This document shows, one piece after another, positions 31,840 to 39,980 of a DNA stretch of 51,454 nucleotides. How positions within the stretch are numbered: the first letter of the stretch is position 1; each line of letters opens with the position of its first letter. Source of the stretch: Dyella silvatica (GTDB lineage Bacteria > Pseudomonadota > Gammaproteobacteria > Xanthomonadales > Rhodanobacteraceae); NCBI RefSeq assembly GCF_026283955.1, contig NZ_JAPDPE010000019.1:1-51454 (forward strand), in the 5' to 3' direction. The notes beneath the pieces were generated by a model that was not told the origin of the DNA, searched no databases, and saw only the letters and a list, made by a program, of their open reading frames with translations. The position numbers and the translations under genes are program-made.

Positions 31840-34074
31840 ATGCCGCTGTCGCAACGCCCTTCTATGCGTTTGTTCGGCAGCCTGTTGTTGATCTGGCTAC
31901 TGCTGAACCTGCCGGTGCTGCTGGGTCTACGCGCCTTGCCATGGGATGCCATCAACCAGTTTTATCCCACGGTTTATTTCAACGCCAGCAGCTTGCGCCA
32001 TGGCCTGGCGCCATGGTGGAACCCGTCTATCTACTCGGGCTATCCGCAGCTTGCCGATCCGCAAGGCATGCTGTTCTCCCCGCTGTTGATGGGCTGGATG
32101 CTGTTGCGCTCCAACCCGAGTGCCGCCTGGTTCGCCTGGGGCGTATTGCTGCATCTGCTCATGGGTGGAGCCGCCATGCTGGCGGGCTTGCGGCGTAGCG
32201 GCGCGAATGCTTTCGGCGCGCTGGTCGGCGCGGTCGTTTTCATGGCGGGCGGGGTTGCCGCTGCCAGGCTCGAACATACCCCGATCGTGCTGGCCTACGC
32301 CTATGCGCCTGTCGCGTGGCTGGCGCTGCGCTATTTCATGGCGTCGCCGAACTGGCGCCGTGGCTTGTGCTTTGGATTGGCCTCTGGCGCGCTGATCACC
32401 CAGCTGGTGCAACTCACTTGCTTGCTGGTGTTGATGATCGTGCTGTATGCCATCGTCGCGACCATCGCGCATTGGCGTCGCTACAGCGCAGCGGATCGTT
32501 GGCAGTGGTGCGCAGGCATGGGGGTAGCCTTGCTGGTCGCCCTGGCCATGGGCCTGCCGCAACTGCTGCTGAGCTGGGCCTATATAAATCTTTCCAATCG
32601 CGCGGTACTGCCGCTTGATGCCGCGGCGGCGGGATCACTGGATAGCCGCGCCCTGCTAAGCCTTTTTGATCCCAATGTCTGGCACGCCTTGCGCGGTCAA
32701 TACAACGGGCCGGCGAGCCGGGTGGAAGGCTATCTCTATCTTGGCGCGGTGCCGAGCTTGCTGTTGGTCGGCATCGGCATAGCCTGGAAGCAGCCACAGC
32801 AGCGGCGTCAGCTGATCTTCTTCGGTGTCGTCGCCGTGTTTGCCTCTCTCTATATGTTCGGCGTGAATACGCCGTTCTACGGCTGGCTGTATTCATGGCT
32901 CCCAGGCATGCAGCAGTTTCGCCGCCCGTCAGATGCGGCCTACCTGCTCAATATGGCCTTTGCCGTCTTTATCGGACTGGCCGCCTCGCATGTCGATCTA
33001 CATGCTCGCCGCCGCGTGCTGTGGCTGCTGGCTATGGCCGCTGTTTGGCTGGGGCTGTCCAGCCTACATATGCGCGATGTGGGCATACGCTGGCAATCGG
33101 CGACCATTCTTGCCGTGGTATTGGCATGCATCGCGCTATGGCACGTCGGGCGATTCCCGACCACGGCGCGTCACCACATGCTTTGGCTGCTGGTACTGCT
33201 GCTGGCCGATTACCGTTGCTTCAATCTCAATGGCAGCTTCAATCAGGCTCGCGACCAAGCACACAGCTTCATGCGCGACGAGGCGGTGAACCGCCTTGCG
33301 CAGCAACTGAAGCCAACCCCAGGCGCGCTGCCTCAGCGCATCGAAACCATCGATGCGGGCGTGTATTGGGACAACTTGGTGGTATTGCGCGGCTTATCGT
33401 CGACGCAGGGATATAACCCGCTGCGTTACGCCCTCTACGATCAGTGGTATGGCGCGCGCGACAATGGCAGCCTGCCGCGAGTGAATACAGCCTTTAATCC
33501 GGCAGCCGATAGTGCGCTGAGTGCGTTGCTAAGCGTCGGGTATCTGGTCAGAGGCCTGAAAGAGCATGCCGCCGCCTGGTCGCCGCCGCGCGGTTACCAA
33601 CTTAGCTTTGCCAGCCAGCAGGTTGAGGTATGGCGTAACACGCAGGCCTATCCGCGGCTACTGACCCCGACCACCGCTCGCCTGCAGAATGACGCATCGC
33701 CCGTATCGGCGGAGGATTTTTCCGCGACCGATTTCCGCGAAACCGTCTGGTTGACGCCACGTGACGACCAGGATCGCCTGGCGGCCGAAACCAGCATGCT
33801 CCACTGTGGTCATCGCCTTCGACTGCTGGACAGCCGTGCCACGCCGACCCAGCTCACCGTGCGCACCCTGGCCAGCGAAGGTCCGGGCTGGCTGGTGCTT
33901 AGCGAACTGGACTTTCCCGGCTGGAAGGCCACATCCGACGGCCTGACGCTACCGATTCACCGAGCGAATGGCATGTTCCGCGCCGTTTGCGTCCCTGCTG
34001 GCGAACACACCATGCAGTTCACCTTTCATCCATGGGCGATGGTCGCCCAGGCGTGGCAACGGGCACAGCACTGA
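31840..34074 (+). CDS. YfhO-like multi-spanning membrane protein
   Basis: A protein of about 744 residues with a dozen or more hydrophobic segments over residues 10-460, then a soluble C-terminal part. The early DAINQFYPTVYFNASSLRHGLAPWWNPSIYSGYPQLADPQ, with the Asp-Pro context of GT-C-fold enzymes, and the late SELDFPGWKATSDG...GEHTMQFTFHP match the YfhO family. That family is associated with polyprenyl-linked sugar transfer to envelope polymers. Acceptor and sugar are unknown. The frame opens upstream, but an AGGGAT sequence about 8 nt before the ATG at 31840 supports this start (31831 and 31864 are alternatives). Shares direction with the LtaS-like gene. Confidence 0.82.
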   Translation: MPLSQRPSMRLFGSLLLIWLLLNLPVLLGLRALPWDAINQFYPTVYFNASSLRHGLAPWWNPSIYSGYPQLADPQGMLFSPLLMGWMLLRSNPSAAWFAWGVLLHLLMGGAAMLAGLRRSGANAFGALVGAVVFMAGGVAAARLEHTPIVLAYAYAPVAWLALRYFMASPNWRRGLCFGLASGALITQLVQLTCLLVLMIVLYAIVATIAHWRRYSAADRWQWCAGMGVALLVALAMGLPQLLLSWAYINLSNRAVLPLDAAAAGSLDSRALLSLFDPNVWHALRGQYNGPASRVEGYLYLGAVPSLLLVGIGIAWKQPQQRRQLIFFGVVAVFASLYMFGVNTPFYGWLYSWLPGMQQFRRPSDAAYLLNMAFAVFIGLAASHVDLHARRRVLWLLAMAAVWLGLSSLHMRDVGIRWQSATILAVVLACIALWHVGRFPTTARHHMLWLLVLLLADYRCFNLNGSFNQARDQAHSFMRDEAVNRLAQQLKPTPGALPQRIETIDAGVYWDNLVVLRGLSSTQGYNPLRYALYDQWYGARDNGSLPRVNTAFNPAADSALSALLSVGYLVRGLKEHAAAWSPPRGYQLSFASQQVEVWRNTQAYPRLLTPTTARLQNDASPVSAEDFSATDFRETVWLTPRDDQDRLAAETSMLHCGHRLRLLDSRATPTQLTVRTLASEGPGWLVLSELDFPGWKATSDGLTLPIHRANGMFRAVCVPAGEHTMQFTFHPWAMVAQAWQRAQH

Positions 34075-34083
34075 ATCAGGCCA

Positions 34084-35277
34084 TCAAAGCCGCCCGCCCT
34101 GATCGGCCGCCAACAATTCCGCCGCCAGCGGCACCGCGTCCAAACCACGCGCAAACAACATCGCCTGAAAACGCTCGCCCATCTGATCGGGCAAGGTCAG
34201 CCGCTTCACTTGCTGCGCCAGCCGATACCGCGACAGCTCATCCGGTGCCTGCTCATAAGCCTGCTCAAAAGCTCGCTGCAAATCGGCGGCAATCAAGAAC
34301 TGCGCCTGCGGCAGGTAAGCAAGCACCCCAAAGCCGCCGCTGTTGCCCGCCTCGGCCAGCGCGGTGAAATCCACCGACGCGGTGAGATCGTTCAAGCCCG
34401 GCAGATACAACGGATCGCTATGCGCCCGATGACGGTAATGCGCCATCAAGGTGCCGTCGCGGCGGTCAGGCAAATAGAACTCGCGACGCACATAACCGTA
34501 GTCGACAAACAACATCAGCCCCGCGCTGAGCGAGCCGGCCACCGCCTGGATCCAGTACGGCAACTGCGGCAGGATCTCCGAACGATAGCCATCGGCGAAA
34601 TCGCGACCCAGATCACGCTCGACATGGCGTACCGCGCCGGCCACCAAGGCATCGGCCGGGCGATCCACGCGCATCAAGCGGCCCTCGCCATCCAGCGCGA
34701 CGTATTCCTCATACACCTCGCCATCGCGCAGGGTGAAGCGTGTGGTCGGCAGCGCATCGATCACTTCGTTGGCGAACAGCACGCCGCGCCAATCTTCTTC
34801 CGGTGGCCGATCCAGCCATTGCACTCGTGCATACAGCTCGGCAGGGAGCGCTGCCGCAAGATGTTCGCGCTGGCGCTCACGCAGGTCAGCGCTGGGCTCC
34901 AGGATCAAATACCGTCGCGGCAAAGTCTGCGCCGCAGCCATCGCACGCAGCGCCGCCTCGGCAAAGACGCCGCTGCCGCCACCCAGCTCCAGAAAATCGG
35001 CAGCGCCGCCCAGCATCGCCAACACCGGCTGGACGGCATTGACCACGCAACGCGCAAACAACTCGCCCAACTCCGGCGCGGTGACGAAGTCGCCCGCCTC
35101 GCCGAACTTGGTGGTGCCGGCGCTGTAATAGCCCAGGCCCGGCGTGTACAGACAACGCTCCATGTATTGCGCAAACGGCATGGGCCCTTGCGCCGCCATC
35201 TGCTCTCGCAGTTGCGACAGCAGCCGGTCGGAGTGCGCGCGCTCGTCGGCGCTCGGTTCAGGGAGTCTGGATTGCAT
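34084..35277 (-). CDS. SAM-dependent methyltransferase, MidA/NDUFAF7 family
   Basis: A 397-residue Rossmann-fold methyltransferase of the DUF185 family. The N-terminal MERCLYTPGLGYYSAGTTKFGEAGDFVTAPE is the family hallmark, motif I is FLELGGGSGVFA, and GVLFANEVIDALP follows. The eukaryotic member NDUFAF7 methylates an arginine of complex I subunit NDUFS2; the bacterial substrate has not been fixed here. Start at 35277 by best frame; no strong ribosome site seen. It is co-directional with engB, 76 bp downstream of it. Confidence 0.88.
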   Translation of the reverse strand: MQSRLPEPSADERAHSDRLLSQLREQMAAQGPMPFAQYMERCLYTPGLGYYSAGTTKFGEAGDFVTAPELGELFARCVVNAVQPVLAMLGGAADFLELGGGSGVFAEAALRAMAAAQTLPRRYLILEPSADLRERQREHLAAALPAELYARVQWLDRPPEEDWRGVLFANEVIDALPTTRFTLRDGEVYEEYVALDGEGRLMRVDRPADALVAGAVRHVERDLGRDFADGYRSEILPQLPYWIQAVAGSLSAGLMLFVDYGYVRREFYLPDRRDGTLMAHYRHRAHSDPLYLPGLNDLTASVDFTALAEAGNSGGFGVLAYLPQAQFLIAADLQRAFEQAYEQAPDELSRYRLAQQVKRLTLPDQMGERFQAMLFARGLDAVPLAAELLAADQGGRL

Positions 35278-35353
35278 GGTGAAGAGCTACCGGCTTACGA
35301 CAGAAAAAATAACGGTTGGGGTACTCCCCATGGTTCACGCTGATGAGCCACGC

Positions 35354-35989
35354 CTACTCGCGCGGCTGGCGCAACAGCCGCACTACCGCCTCGCGCGCTT
35401 CCTCGACCCCGGTGCTGGCGGGCGACGAAAAGATCTGCGCGGTCGCGTGCAAACCCTCGGGGAAACTTTTGCGCATGGCCAGCAACGCTTGTGTCGCCTG
35501 GCCGCGCGACAGCTTGTCGGCCTTGGTCATCAAGAGGTGGCAGGGCAAATGGGTGGAAAAGCAGAAGTCCAGCATCATCCGGTCGAACTCCTTCAACGGA
35601 TGACGGATATCGGCGATCAGCACCACCCCGCGCAGGCTGCGCCGCTGATGCAGGTAGGCATCGATTTCCTGTTTCCAGTGATCGCGCAGCTCGGGTGGCA
35701 CCTTGGCATAGCCGTAACCGGGCAAGTCGATCAGCCGAGCATCGAGTGGCGGTTGACCCTCGCCTTGCGTCAGCGGCGGCAGCGAGAAGGCGACCATTTG
35801 CTGGGTGCGACCGGGGGTCTTGGAGGTGCGCGCCAGCCCGCGATGGCTGGTCAGTGTGTTCAAGGCGCTGGATTTACCGGCATTGGAGCGACCCGCAAAG
35901 GCCACTTCAGCGCCGCTATCGGCGGGTAATTGGTTGATTCGGTGAGCGGCCAGTACGAACTGGGCGCCTTGGAGCGGATTAGCTGACAT
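35354..35989 (-). CDS. engB: Ribosome biogenesis GTPase EngB (YihA)
   Basis: A 211-residue GTPase that helps assemble the large ribosomal subunit. The P-loop GRSNAGKS is at residues 33-40, the G2 threonine in KTPGRTQ, G3 in DLPGYGYAKV, G4 TKAD and the late SSPASTG in place of the G5 SSxxxxG. The inserted segment LPPLTQGEGQPPLD before G3 is somewhat longer than in E. coli. It is divergent from the cytochrome c4 gene with a 116-bp gap. Confidence 0.95.
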   Translation of the reverse strand: MSANPLQGAQFVLAAHRINQLPADSGAEVAFAGRSNAGKSSALNTLTSHRGLARTSKTPGRTQQMVAFSLPPLTQGEGQPPLDARLIDLPGYGYAKVPPELRDHWKQEIDAYLHQRRSLRGVVLIADIRHPLKEFDRMMLDFCFSTHLPCHLLMTKADKLSRGQATQALLAMRKSFPEGLHATAQIFSSPASTGVEEAREAVVRLLRQPRE

Positions 35990-35999
35990 AGATAATGGT

Positions 36000-36028
36000 T
36001 TGACCGGCTACGGTGGCGCGGGGATAAT
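36000..36028 (+). promoter_or_regulatory. Sigma-70-type promoter for cytochrome c4
   Basis: TTGACC (36000-36005) and GATAAT (36023-36028) are separated by 17 nt, a near-consensus pair, 78 bp before the cytochrome c4 ATG at 36106. A GGAGA ribosome site lies at 36094-36098. Confidence 0.65.
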
Positions 36029-36105
36029 TCCGAGGTTTCTGCCAGTTACGGGCACCACAACGCGGTGCGCCGTGCAGCCATAGCAGTATTTCTGGAGACA
36101 AGTGT

Positions 36106-36885
36106 ATGAGTTTTCGGCCCGCCGGTTTTCGGCCCGCTGTTTTTGGCTACGCCGTAGCCCTCGCCTTCGCGCTCACCGTTAGCGTGGTTTCGGCGCAGGA
36201 TGCCAAGCCGGCTGCGCCTGCCAGCGCGGCGCCGCCGGCTGCTGCCGCCAGTGCTGAGCATGCTGCCGCTCCCACCGCCGAGGCCAGCGCCACGGCAAAA
36301 CCGGGCGATGCCGCCGCCGGTGCCGGCAAGGCCGCCGCGTGCGGTGCCTGCCATGGCATGGACGGCAACTCCAGCGATGCGCAGTACCCGAAGTTGGCCG
36401 GCCAGCACGAGTCGTACATCGTGCGCCAGCTCACCGACTTCAAAAGCGGCAAGCGCTCCAACCCGATCATGATGGGTATGTCGGCCGCGCTGAGCGAGCA
36501 AGACATGCACGACATCGGCGCCTACTTCGCCAGCAAGGCCTCTTTGCCGGGCGTGGCCGATGAAGCCCTGGTCGAACAGGGCCAGACGCTTTATCGCCAG
36601 GGCGATACCGCCCGCGGCATCCCGGCCTGCATGGCCTGCCACAGCATCGACGGCCGCGGTAACCCGGGCGCGATGTACCCGCAGCTGACCAGTCAGCATG
36701 CGCAGTACATCGAAGCCACCCTGAAGGCCTGGCACGACGGCACCAGCTGGGGTGACGATGCTCACGCCAAGATCATGCCGGGCATCGCGCAAAAGCTTGA
36801 AGCCAAAGACATCGCCGCCGTAGCCAGCTATATCGAAGGCTTGCACGCGACAGAAAGCGGCAACGCCGCACCCGCTACCCCCTGA
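36106..36885 (+). CDS. Di-haem cytochrome c4
   Basis: A periplasmic 259-residue electron carrier. Signal peptide (residues 1-30, ending VSVVSA/QD), a Pro/Ala-rich linker (about 31-70), then two cytochrome c domains. Haem-binding motifs are CGACH (Cys79, Cys82, His83) and CMACH (Cys175, Cys178, His179), with distal Met candidates in the NPIMMGMS and AKIMPGIA segments. Cytochrome c4 links the bc1 complex to terminal oxidases. The two copies of a KLAGQHESYIVRQL/QLTSQHAQYIEATL pattern confirm the internal duplication. The linker is longer than usual. Followed by a GC hairpin and two DsbA-like genes. Confidence 0.93.
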   Translation: MSFRPAGFRPAVFGYAVALAFALTVSVVSAQDAKPAAPASAAPPAAAASAEHAAAPTAEASATAKPGDAAAGAGKAAACGACHGMDGNSSDAQYPKLAGQHESYIVRQLTDFKSGKRSNPIMMGMSAALSEQDMHDIGAYFASKASLPGVADEALVEQGQTLYRQGDTARGIPACMACHSIDGRGNPGAMYPQLTSQHAQYIEATLKAWHDGTSWGDDAHAKIMPGIAQKLEAKDIAAVASYIEGLHATESGNAAPATP

Positions 36886-36892
36886 TCGATGA

Positions 36893-36911
36893 CGCCGGCC
36901 CTGGGCCGGCG
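36893..36911 (+). terminator. GC hairpin after cytochrome c4
   Basis: Stem CGCCGGCC/GGCCGGCG with loop CTG, followed by ACATCATTTTGG. The T-run is short. It may act as a partial terminator or a 3' stabiliser of the cytochrome message. Confidence 0.5.
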
Positions 36912-36977
36912 ACATCATTTTGGGCTTGCTGTTTTTGAAGCCTGGCTGTTTTCCAGCACATTTGCCTGAGGTATCCC

Positions 36978-37859
36978 ATGCTGAAGCGTCTACCGTTCCT
37001 GTGTGCCGCGCTGTTCACGCTCGCCGCCTGCAACCACAGCAGTGATAACGGCAGCTCTGCCGCAACGCAGCCGCCCGCAGCCAGCACCGCACCAGCCGTA
37101 CCGGCTGCCGCCAGCACGGCGGCCCCTGCACCGGCAGCCTCGACGCCGGCACCGGCCAGCACCGCCGCAGTAACACCGGTCCCAGCCACCCCGGCTCCGG
37201 CCGAAACACCGCATGCCCCGGCAGCCGCCTTCGTCGACAACGGCAAATGGGTGGCCGGCAAGCAGTACGAAGTCATTGAACCGGCGCAGTCCAAGCTGAC
37301 CTCGAGCAACAAGATCGAGGTGGTGGAAGTGTTCTCGTATGGCTGCCCCGCCTGTAATCAGTTCCATGCGACCGCCAACGATCTCGCCAAGAGCTTGCCT
37401 GCGAACGCGGTCATGGCTTATCTGCCGGTGTCGTTCAACCCGGCCGAGAACTTCCCGATGTTCCAGCGCGCCTTTTACGCCGCCGAGGCGCTGGGCGTTG
37501 CCGACAAAGCCAACGACGCGATGTATGACGCGGTCTGGAAAACCAGCGAATTGACCTCGTACAAACCCGGTGGCCAAAGCCTCAAGCCCGCCTCGGCCCT
37601 GCCGACCCTCGATGACGCCGCCAAGGTCTATGCCAAGTTCGGCGCGGATCCGAAAGAGTTCGCCGCCGTGGCCAACTCCTTCGCCGTCAACACCAAGATC
37701 AAGCGGGCCGACGACCTGGTAAAGGCCTATGGCGTGCAGCAGACACCGACCATGATCGTCAACGGCAAGTATCGCTTTACCGTCGGCAGCGCCGGTGGTT
37801 ACGGCGAAGCGATCGAATTGGCCAACTGGCTGGTCGCCAAGGAAGCCGCAGGCAAGTAA
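36978..37859 (+). CDS. DsbA-like thioredoxin-fold lipoprotein 1
   Basis: A 293-residue predicted lipoprotein: lipobox LAAC with Cys18 as modified residue, an Ala/Pro/Thr-rich tether (about 30-85), then a DsbA/thioredoxin-fold domain with active site GCPAC (Cys123, Cys126) in VEVFSYGCPACNQFH. The cis-Pro loop is QQTPTMIVNG. DsbA enzymes introduce disulfide bonds into periplasmic proteins; a lipid-anchored form with a long flexible tether would act near the membrane. It lies just downstream of the di-haem cytochrome c4 gene, whose haem cysteines must be handled in the periplasm; a link is inferred only. Confidence 0.88.
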   Translation: MLKRLPFLCAALFTLAACNHSSDNGSSAATQPPAASTAPAVPAAASTAAPAPAASTPAPASTAAVTPVPATPAPAETPHAPAAAFVDNGKWVAGKQYEVIEPAQSKLTSSNKIEVVEVFSYGCPACNQFHATANDLAKSLPANAVMAYLPVSFNPAENFPMFQRAFYAAEALGVADKANDAMYDAVWKTSELTSYKPGGQSLKPASALPTLDDAAKVYAKFGADPKEFAAVANSFAVNTKIKRADDLVKAYGVQQTPTMIVNGKYRFTVGSAGGYGEAIELANWLVAKEAAGK

Positions 37860-37875
37860 GCGCTTTGCCACAGAA

Positions 37876-37900
37876 GGCCGGCAAGCTGAACTTGCCGGCC
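37876..37900 (+). terminator. GC hairpin after the first DsbA-like gene
   Basis: A perfect 10-bp stem GGCCGGCAAG/CTTGCCGGCC with loop CTGAA, 16 nt past the stop. No T-tract follows, so it looks like an mRNA-stabilising 3' hairpin or weak terminator. Confidence 0.45.
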
Positions 37901-37975
37901 GCATAGTGATCTCAAGCGACTTCATCGACCTGAACGACACAGCGGCGCCAGCGCCGCGCCCACGGAGAGATATTC

Positions 37976-38638
37976 ATGTTCAAGCGTTTCGCTAGCCTGC
38001 GCCTGCTCAGCCTGCTTGGCGGCTTGCTGCTGACCACCGCCTGCAGTGCATCCAATACGTCCAATGCCAACAGTGCGACGCCGTATACCGAGGGCAAGGA
38101 ATACGTGACCTTGCCAGACCCCGCACAGCGCTATAGCGCCGACGGCAAAGTGGAAGTGGTCGAGGTGTTCTCCTACGGCTGCATTCACTGCGCGCATTTC
38201 GCCCCCATGGCCGAAGCGATGAGCAAGCAGTTGCCAGCCGGGGTCGAGTTCAAGCTGCTACCCGCCGCCTTCAACGACGATTGGGCGCTGTACGCCCGTG
38301 CTTACTATGCCGCCAAGAAACTCGGCGTCAGCCAGCAGAACCACCTTGAGCTGTTCAAGGCCAAGTTCGACGATCACTACCCGCTGTCTTCGCTGGAAGA
38401 GCTGGCCGATTTCTACGCCAAGAAGGGCGTGAATCGCGACGAGTTCCTGCGCATCGCCACCTCCGCCGAGGTCACCGCGCAGATCAACAGCGATGTCGCG
38501 TTGATCAAGCGCTGGAAAATTACCGGTACCCCGACCATCGTGGTCGACGGCAAATACCGCAGTGACACCGTGCAATCGCTGGATGAATTGGCCGCATTGG
38601 CGCAATGGCTGGCAAAGCGCGAGTTGAGCGGCAAGTAA
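37976..38638 (+). CDS. DsbA-like thioredoxin-fold lipoprotein 2
   Basis: A 220-residue predicted lipoprotein (lipobox LTTAC, Cys23) with a short linker and one DsbA domain. The active site is GCIHC (Cys69, Cys72) in VEVFSYGCIHCAHFAP, the cis-Pro loop TGTPTIVVDG. CIHC differs from CPAC of its neighbour and from the CPHC of E. coli DsbA, which would shift the redox potential. The pair appears to be a tandem duplication that has diverged in tether and active site. A GGAG ribosome site lies upstream. Confidence 0.9.
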   Translation: MFKRFASLRLLSLLGGLLLTTACSASNTSNANSATPYTEGKEYVTLPDPAQRYSADGKVEVVEVFSYGCIHCAHFAPMAEAMSKQLPAGVEFKLLPAAFNDDWALYARAYYAAKKLGVSQQNHLELFKAKFDDHYPLSSLEELADFYAKKGVNRDEFLRIATSAEVTAQINSDVALIKRWKITGTPTIVVDGKYRSDTVQSLDELAALAQWLAKRELSGK

Positions 38639-38650
38639 GCAGCTCTCACC

Positions 38651-38679
38651 GTAAAGCCGGCGAGCTAAGCCGGCTTTAC
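38651..38679 (+). terminator. Hairpin after the second DsbA-like gene
   Basis: An 11-bp perfect stem GTAAAGCCGGC/GCCGGCTTTAC with a 7-nt loop, 13 nt past the stop. Little T-tract follows. Confidence 0.5.
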
Positions 38680-38762
38680 GCTCGCCTCGGTCACGCTTTG
38701 TCGGTTGCCCCAACCTGCCAAGGCCGTAGCGACAAGCCCCCTTCCCCGCTACCGTATCGACG

Positions 38763-39572
38763 ATGACCCGCGCCGCCCCTGCCCAACCGGCTACCCCTGA
38801 GCGACGCTTGCGTCTGCTCAGTTGCAACATTCTGGCGGGCGCCAGCGTGCAGCGTTACAGCGAATACCTGACCCGCAGCATCAACGCGGTGCTGCCCGGC
38901 CGCAGCAAGCTCGACAACCTCGACCGGCTGGCTGAAGTGCTGCCGCAGTTCGACCTGATCGGCCTGCAGGAGGCCGATGCCGGCAGCTTGCGCTCGGGCT
39001 TTCTCAACCAAACCCGCTATCTGGCGGAAACCTCGGGCATGCCGTTCTGGAGTCACCAGCCGAACCGGCCCATGGCGCGGCTGGCGCACTCGGCCAATGG
39101 CTTGATCAGCCGGCTGGAACCTATCGAGGTGCTGGACTATCCATTGCCCAGCCGTATTCCCGGGCGCGGCGCCATGCTGGCGCGCTTCGGCGAGAAAGCC
39201 GATGCCTTGGCCGTGATGATCGCCCATCTATCCTTGAGCGCACCGGCACGCGCGCGCCAACTTGGGTTTATTGCCGAGGTGCTGCAGGATTATCCGCACG
39301 CGGTGCTGATGGGCGATCTGAACACCGATGCACACAGTGCCGAGATGCGCCATTTGTTTGCGAAATGCACGCTGCAGCCACCGCCGCACCCGATCCTGAC
39401 CTTTCCCAGCTGGAAGCCACGACGCGCGCTGGATCACATTCTCACCTCTTCAGCGATCCATCTCGACAAGCTCTGGGTGCTGCCGCAGGCCTTTTCCGAT
39501 CACCTGCCACTGGCGGCGGAAATTCGCCTGCCTGGCCATATCGCTCCGCGCGCGCATAGACTTCGCCGATGA
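38763..39572 (+). CDS. Endonuclease/exonuclease/phosphatase (EEP) family protein
   Basis: A 269-residue EEP-fold hydrolase. The characteristic motifs are present: SCNILAG near the N-terminus, the metal ligand in GLQEAD, MGDLNTDAHS and the C-terminal SDHLPLAAEI. The family includes nucleases, phosphodiesterases and sphingomyelinases; the substrate here cannot be told. No signal peptide is seen, so a cytoplasmic location is likely. Its stop overlaps the next start by 4 nt (ATGA), so the two are coupled. Confidence 0.88.
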   Translation: MTRAAPAQPATPERRLRLLSCNILAGASVQRYSEYLTRSINAVLPGRSKLDNLDRLAEVLPQFDLIGLQEADAGSLRSGFLNQTRYLAETSGMPFWSHQPNRPMARLAHSANGLISRLEPIEVLDYPLPSRIPGRGAMLARFGEKADALAVMIAHLSLSAPARARQLGFIAEVLQDYPHAVLMGDLNTDAHSAEMRHLFAKCTLQPPPHPILTFPSWKPRRALDHILTSSAIHLDKLWVLPQAFSDHLPLAAEIRLPGHIAPRAHRLRR

Positions 39573-39961
39573 AGCCGAACTTGTTGAAACTCTCCCTGCC
39601 CTGGTTGCTGCTGGCCGTGACTGCCGCACTGGCGATGGCCGTGCGCTATAACTTTATCGAGCCACCGGCCTTTGCTCATCTATGCGAAGGCGGCAGCAAC
39701 GATCCGGCCTGGTGCGGTTTGCGCCAAGCCATCGTGCTGGGCTTCATCAGCTATGGTTACGGTTACGCCGCCCTCGCCACCGCCGCGCTGGCACTGCTAT
39801 GGAAGCAGCCCTTCGTAGCGTGGCTAAGCGCGGCCCTCGGCTTCTTGGCCTTGCTGCTTTATTGCTACGAAGCCGGGGCCTTGGCGCTGTTGATCGGAAG
39901 CCTGCGCTTATTGCGCTGGCAGGCAAACCGCTTCAGCGCCGGCGCGCCGAAGCACGCCTAA
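39569..39961 (+). CDS. Small membrane protein of unknown function
   Basis: 130 residues with about three hydrophobic segments (about 8-25, 52-77, 80-110). The first loop carries two Cys (HLCEGGSNDPAWCGL) that could form a periplasmic disulfide. I do not recognise the family. It is coupled to the EEP gene by a 4-nt overlap and probably works in the same process. Confidence 0.75.
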   Translation: MKPNLLKLSLPWLLLAVTAALAMAVRYNFIEPPAFAHLCEGGSNDPAWCGLRQAIVLGFISYGYGYAALATAALALLWKQPFVAWLSAALGFLALLLYCYEAGALALLIGSLRLLRWQANRFSAGAPKHA

Positions 39962-39980
39962 CGCCAGCCTTAGAGCCGGT

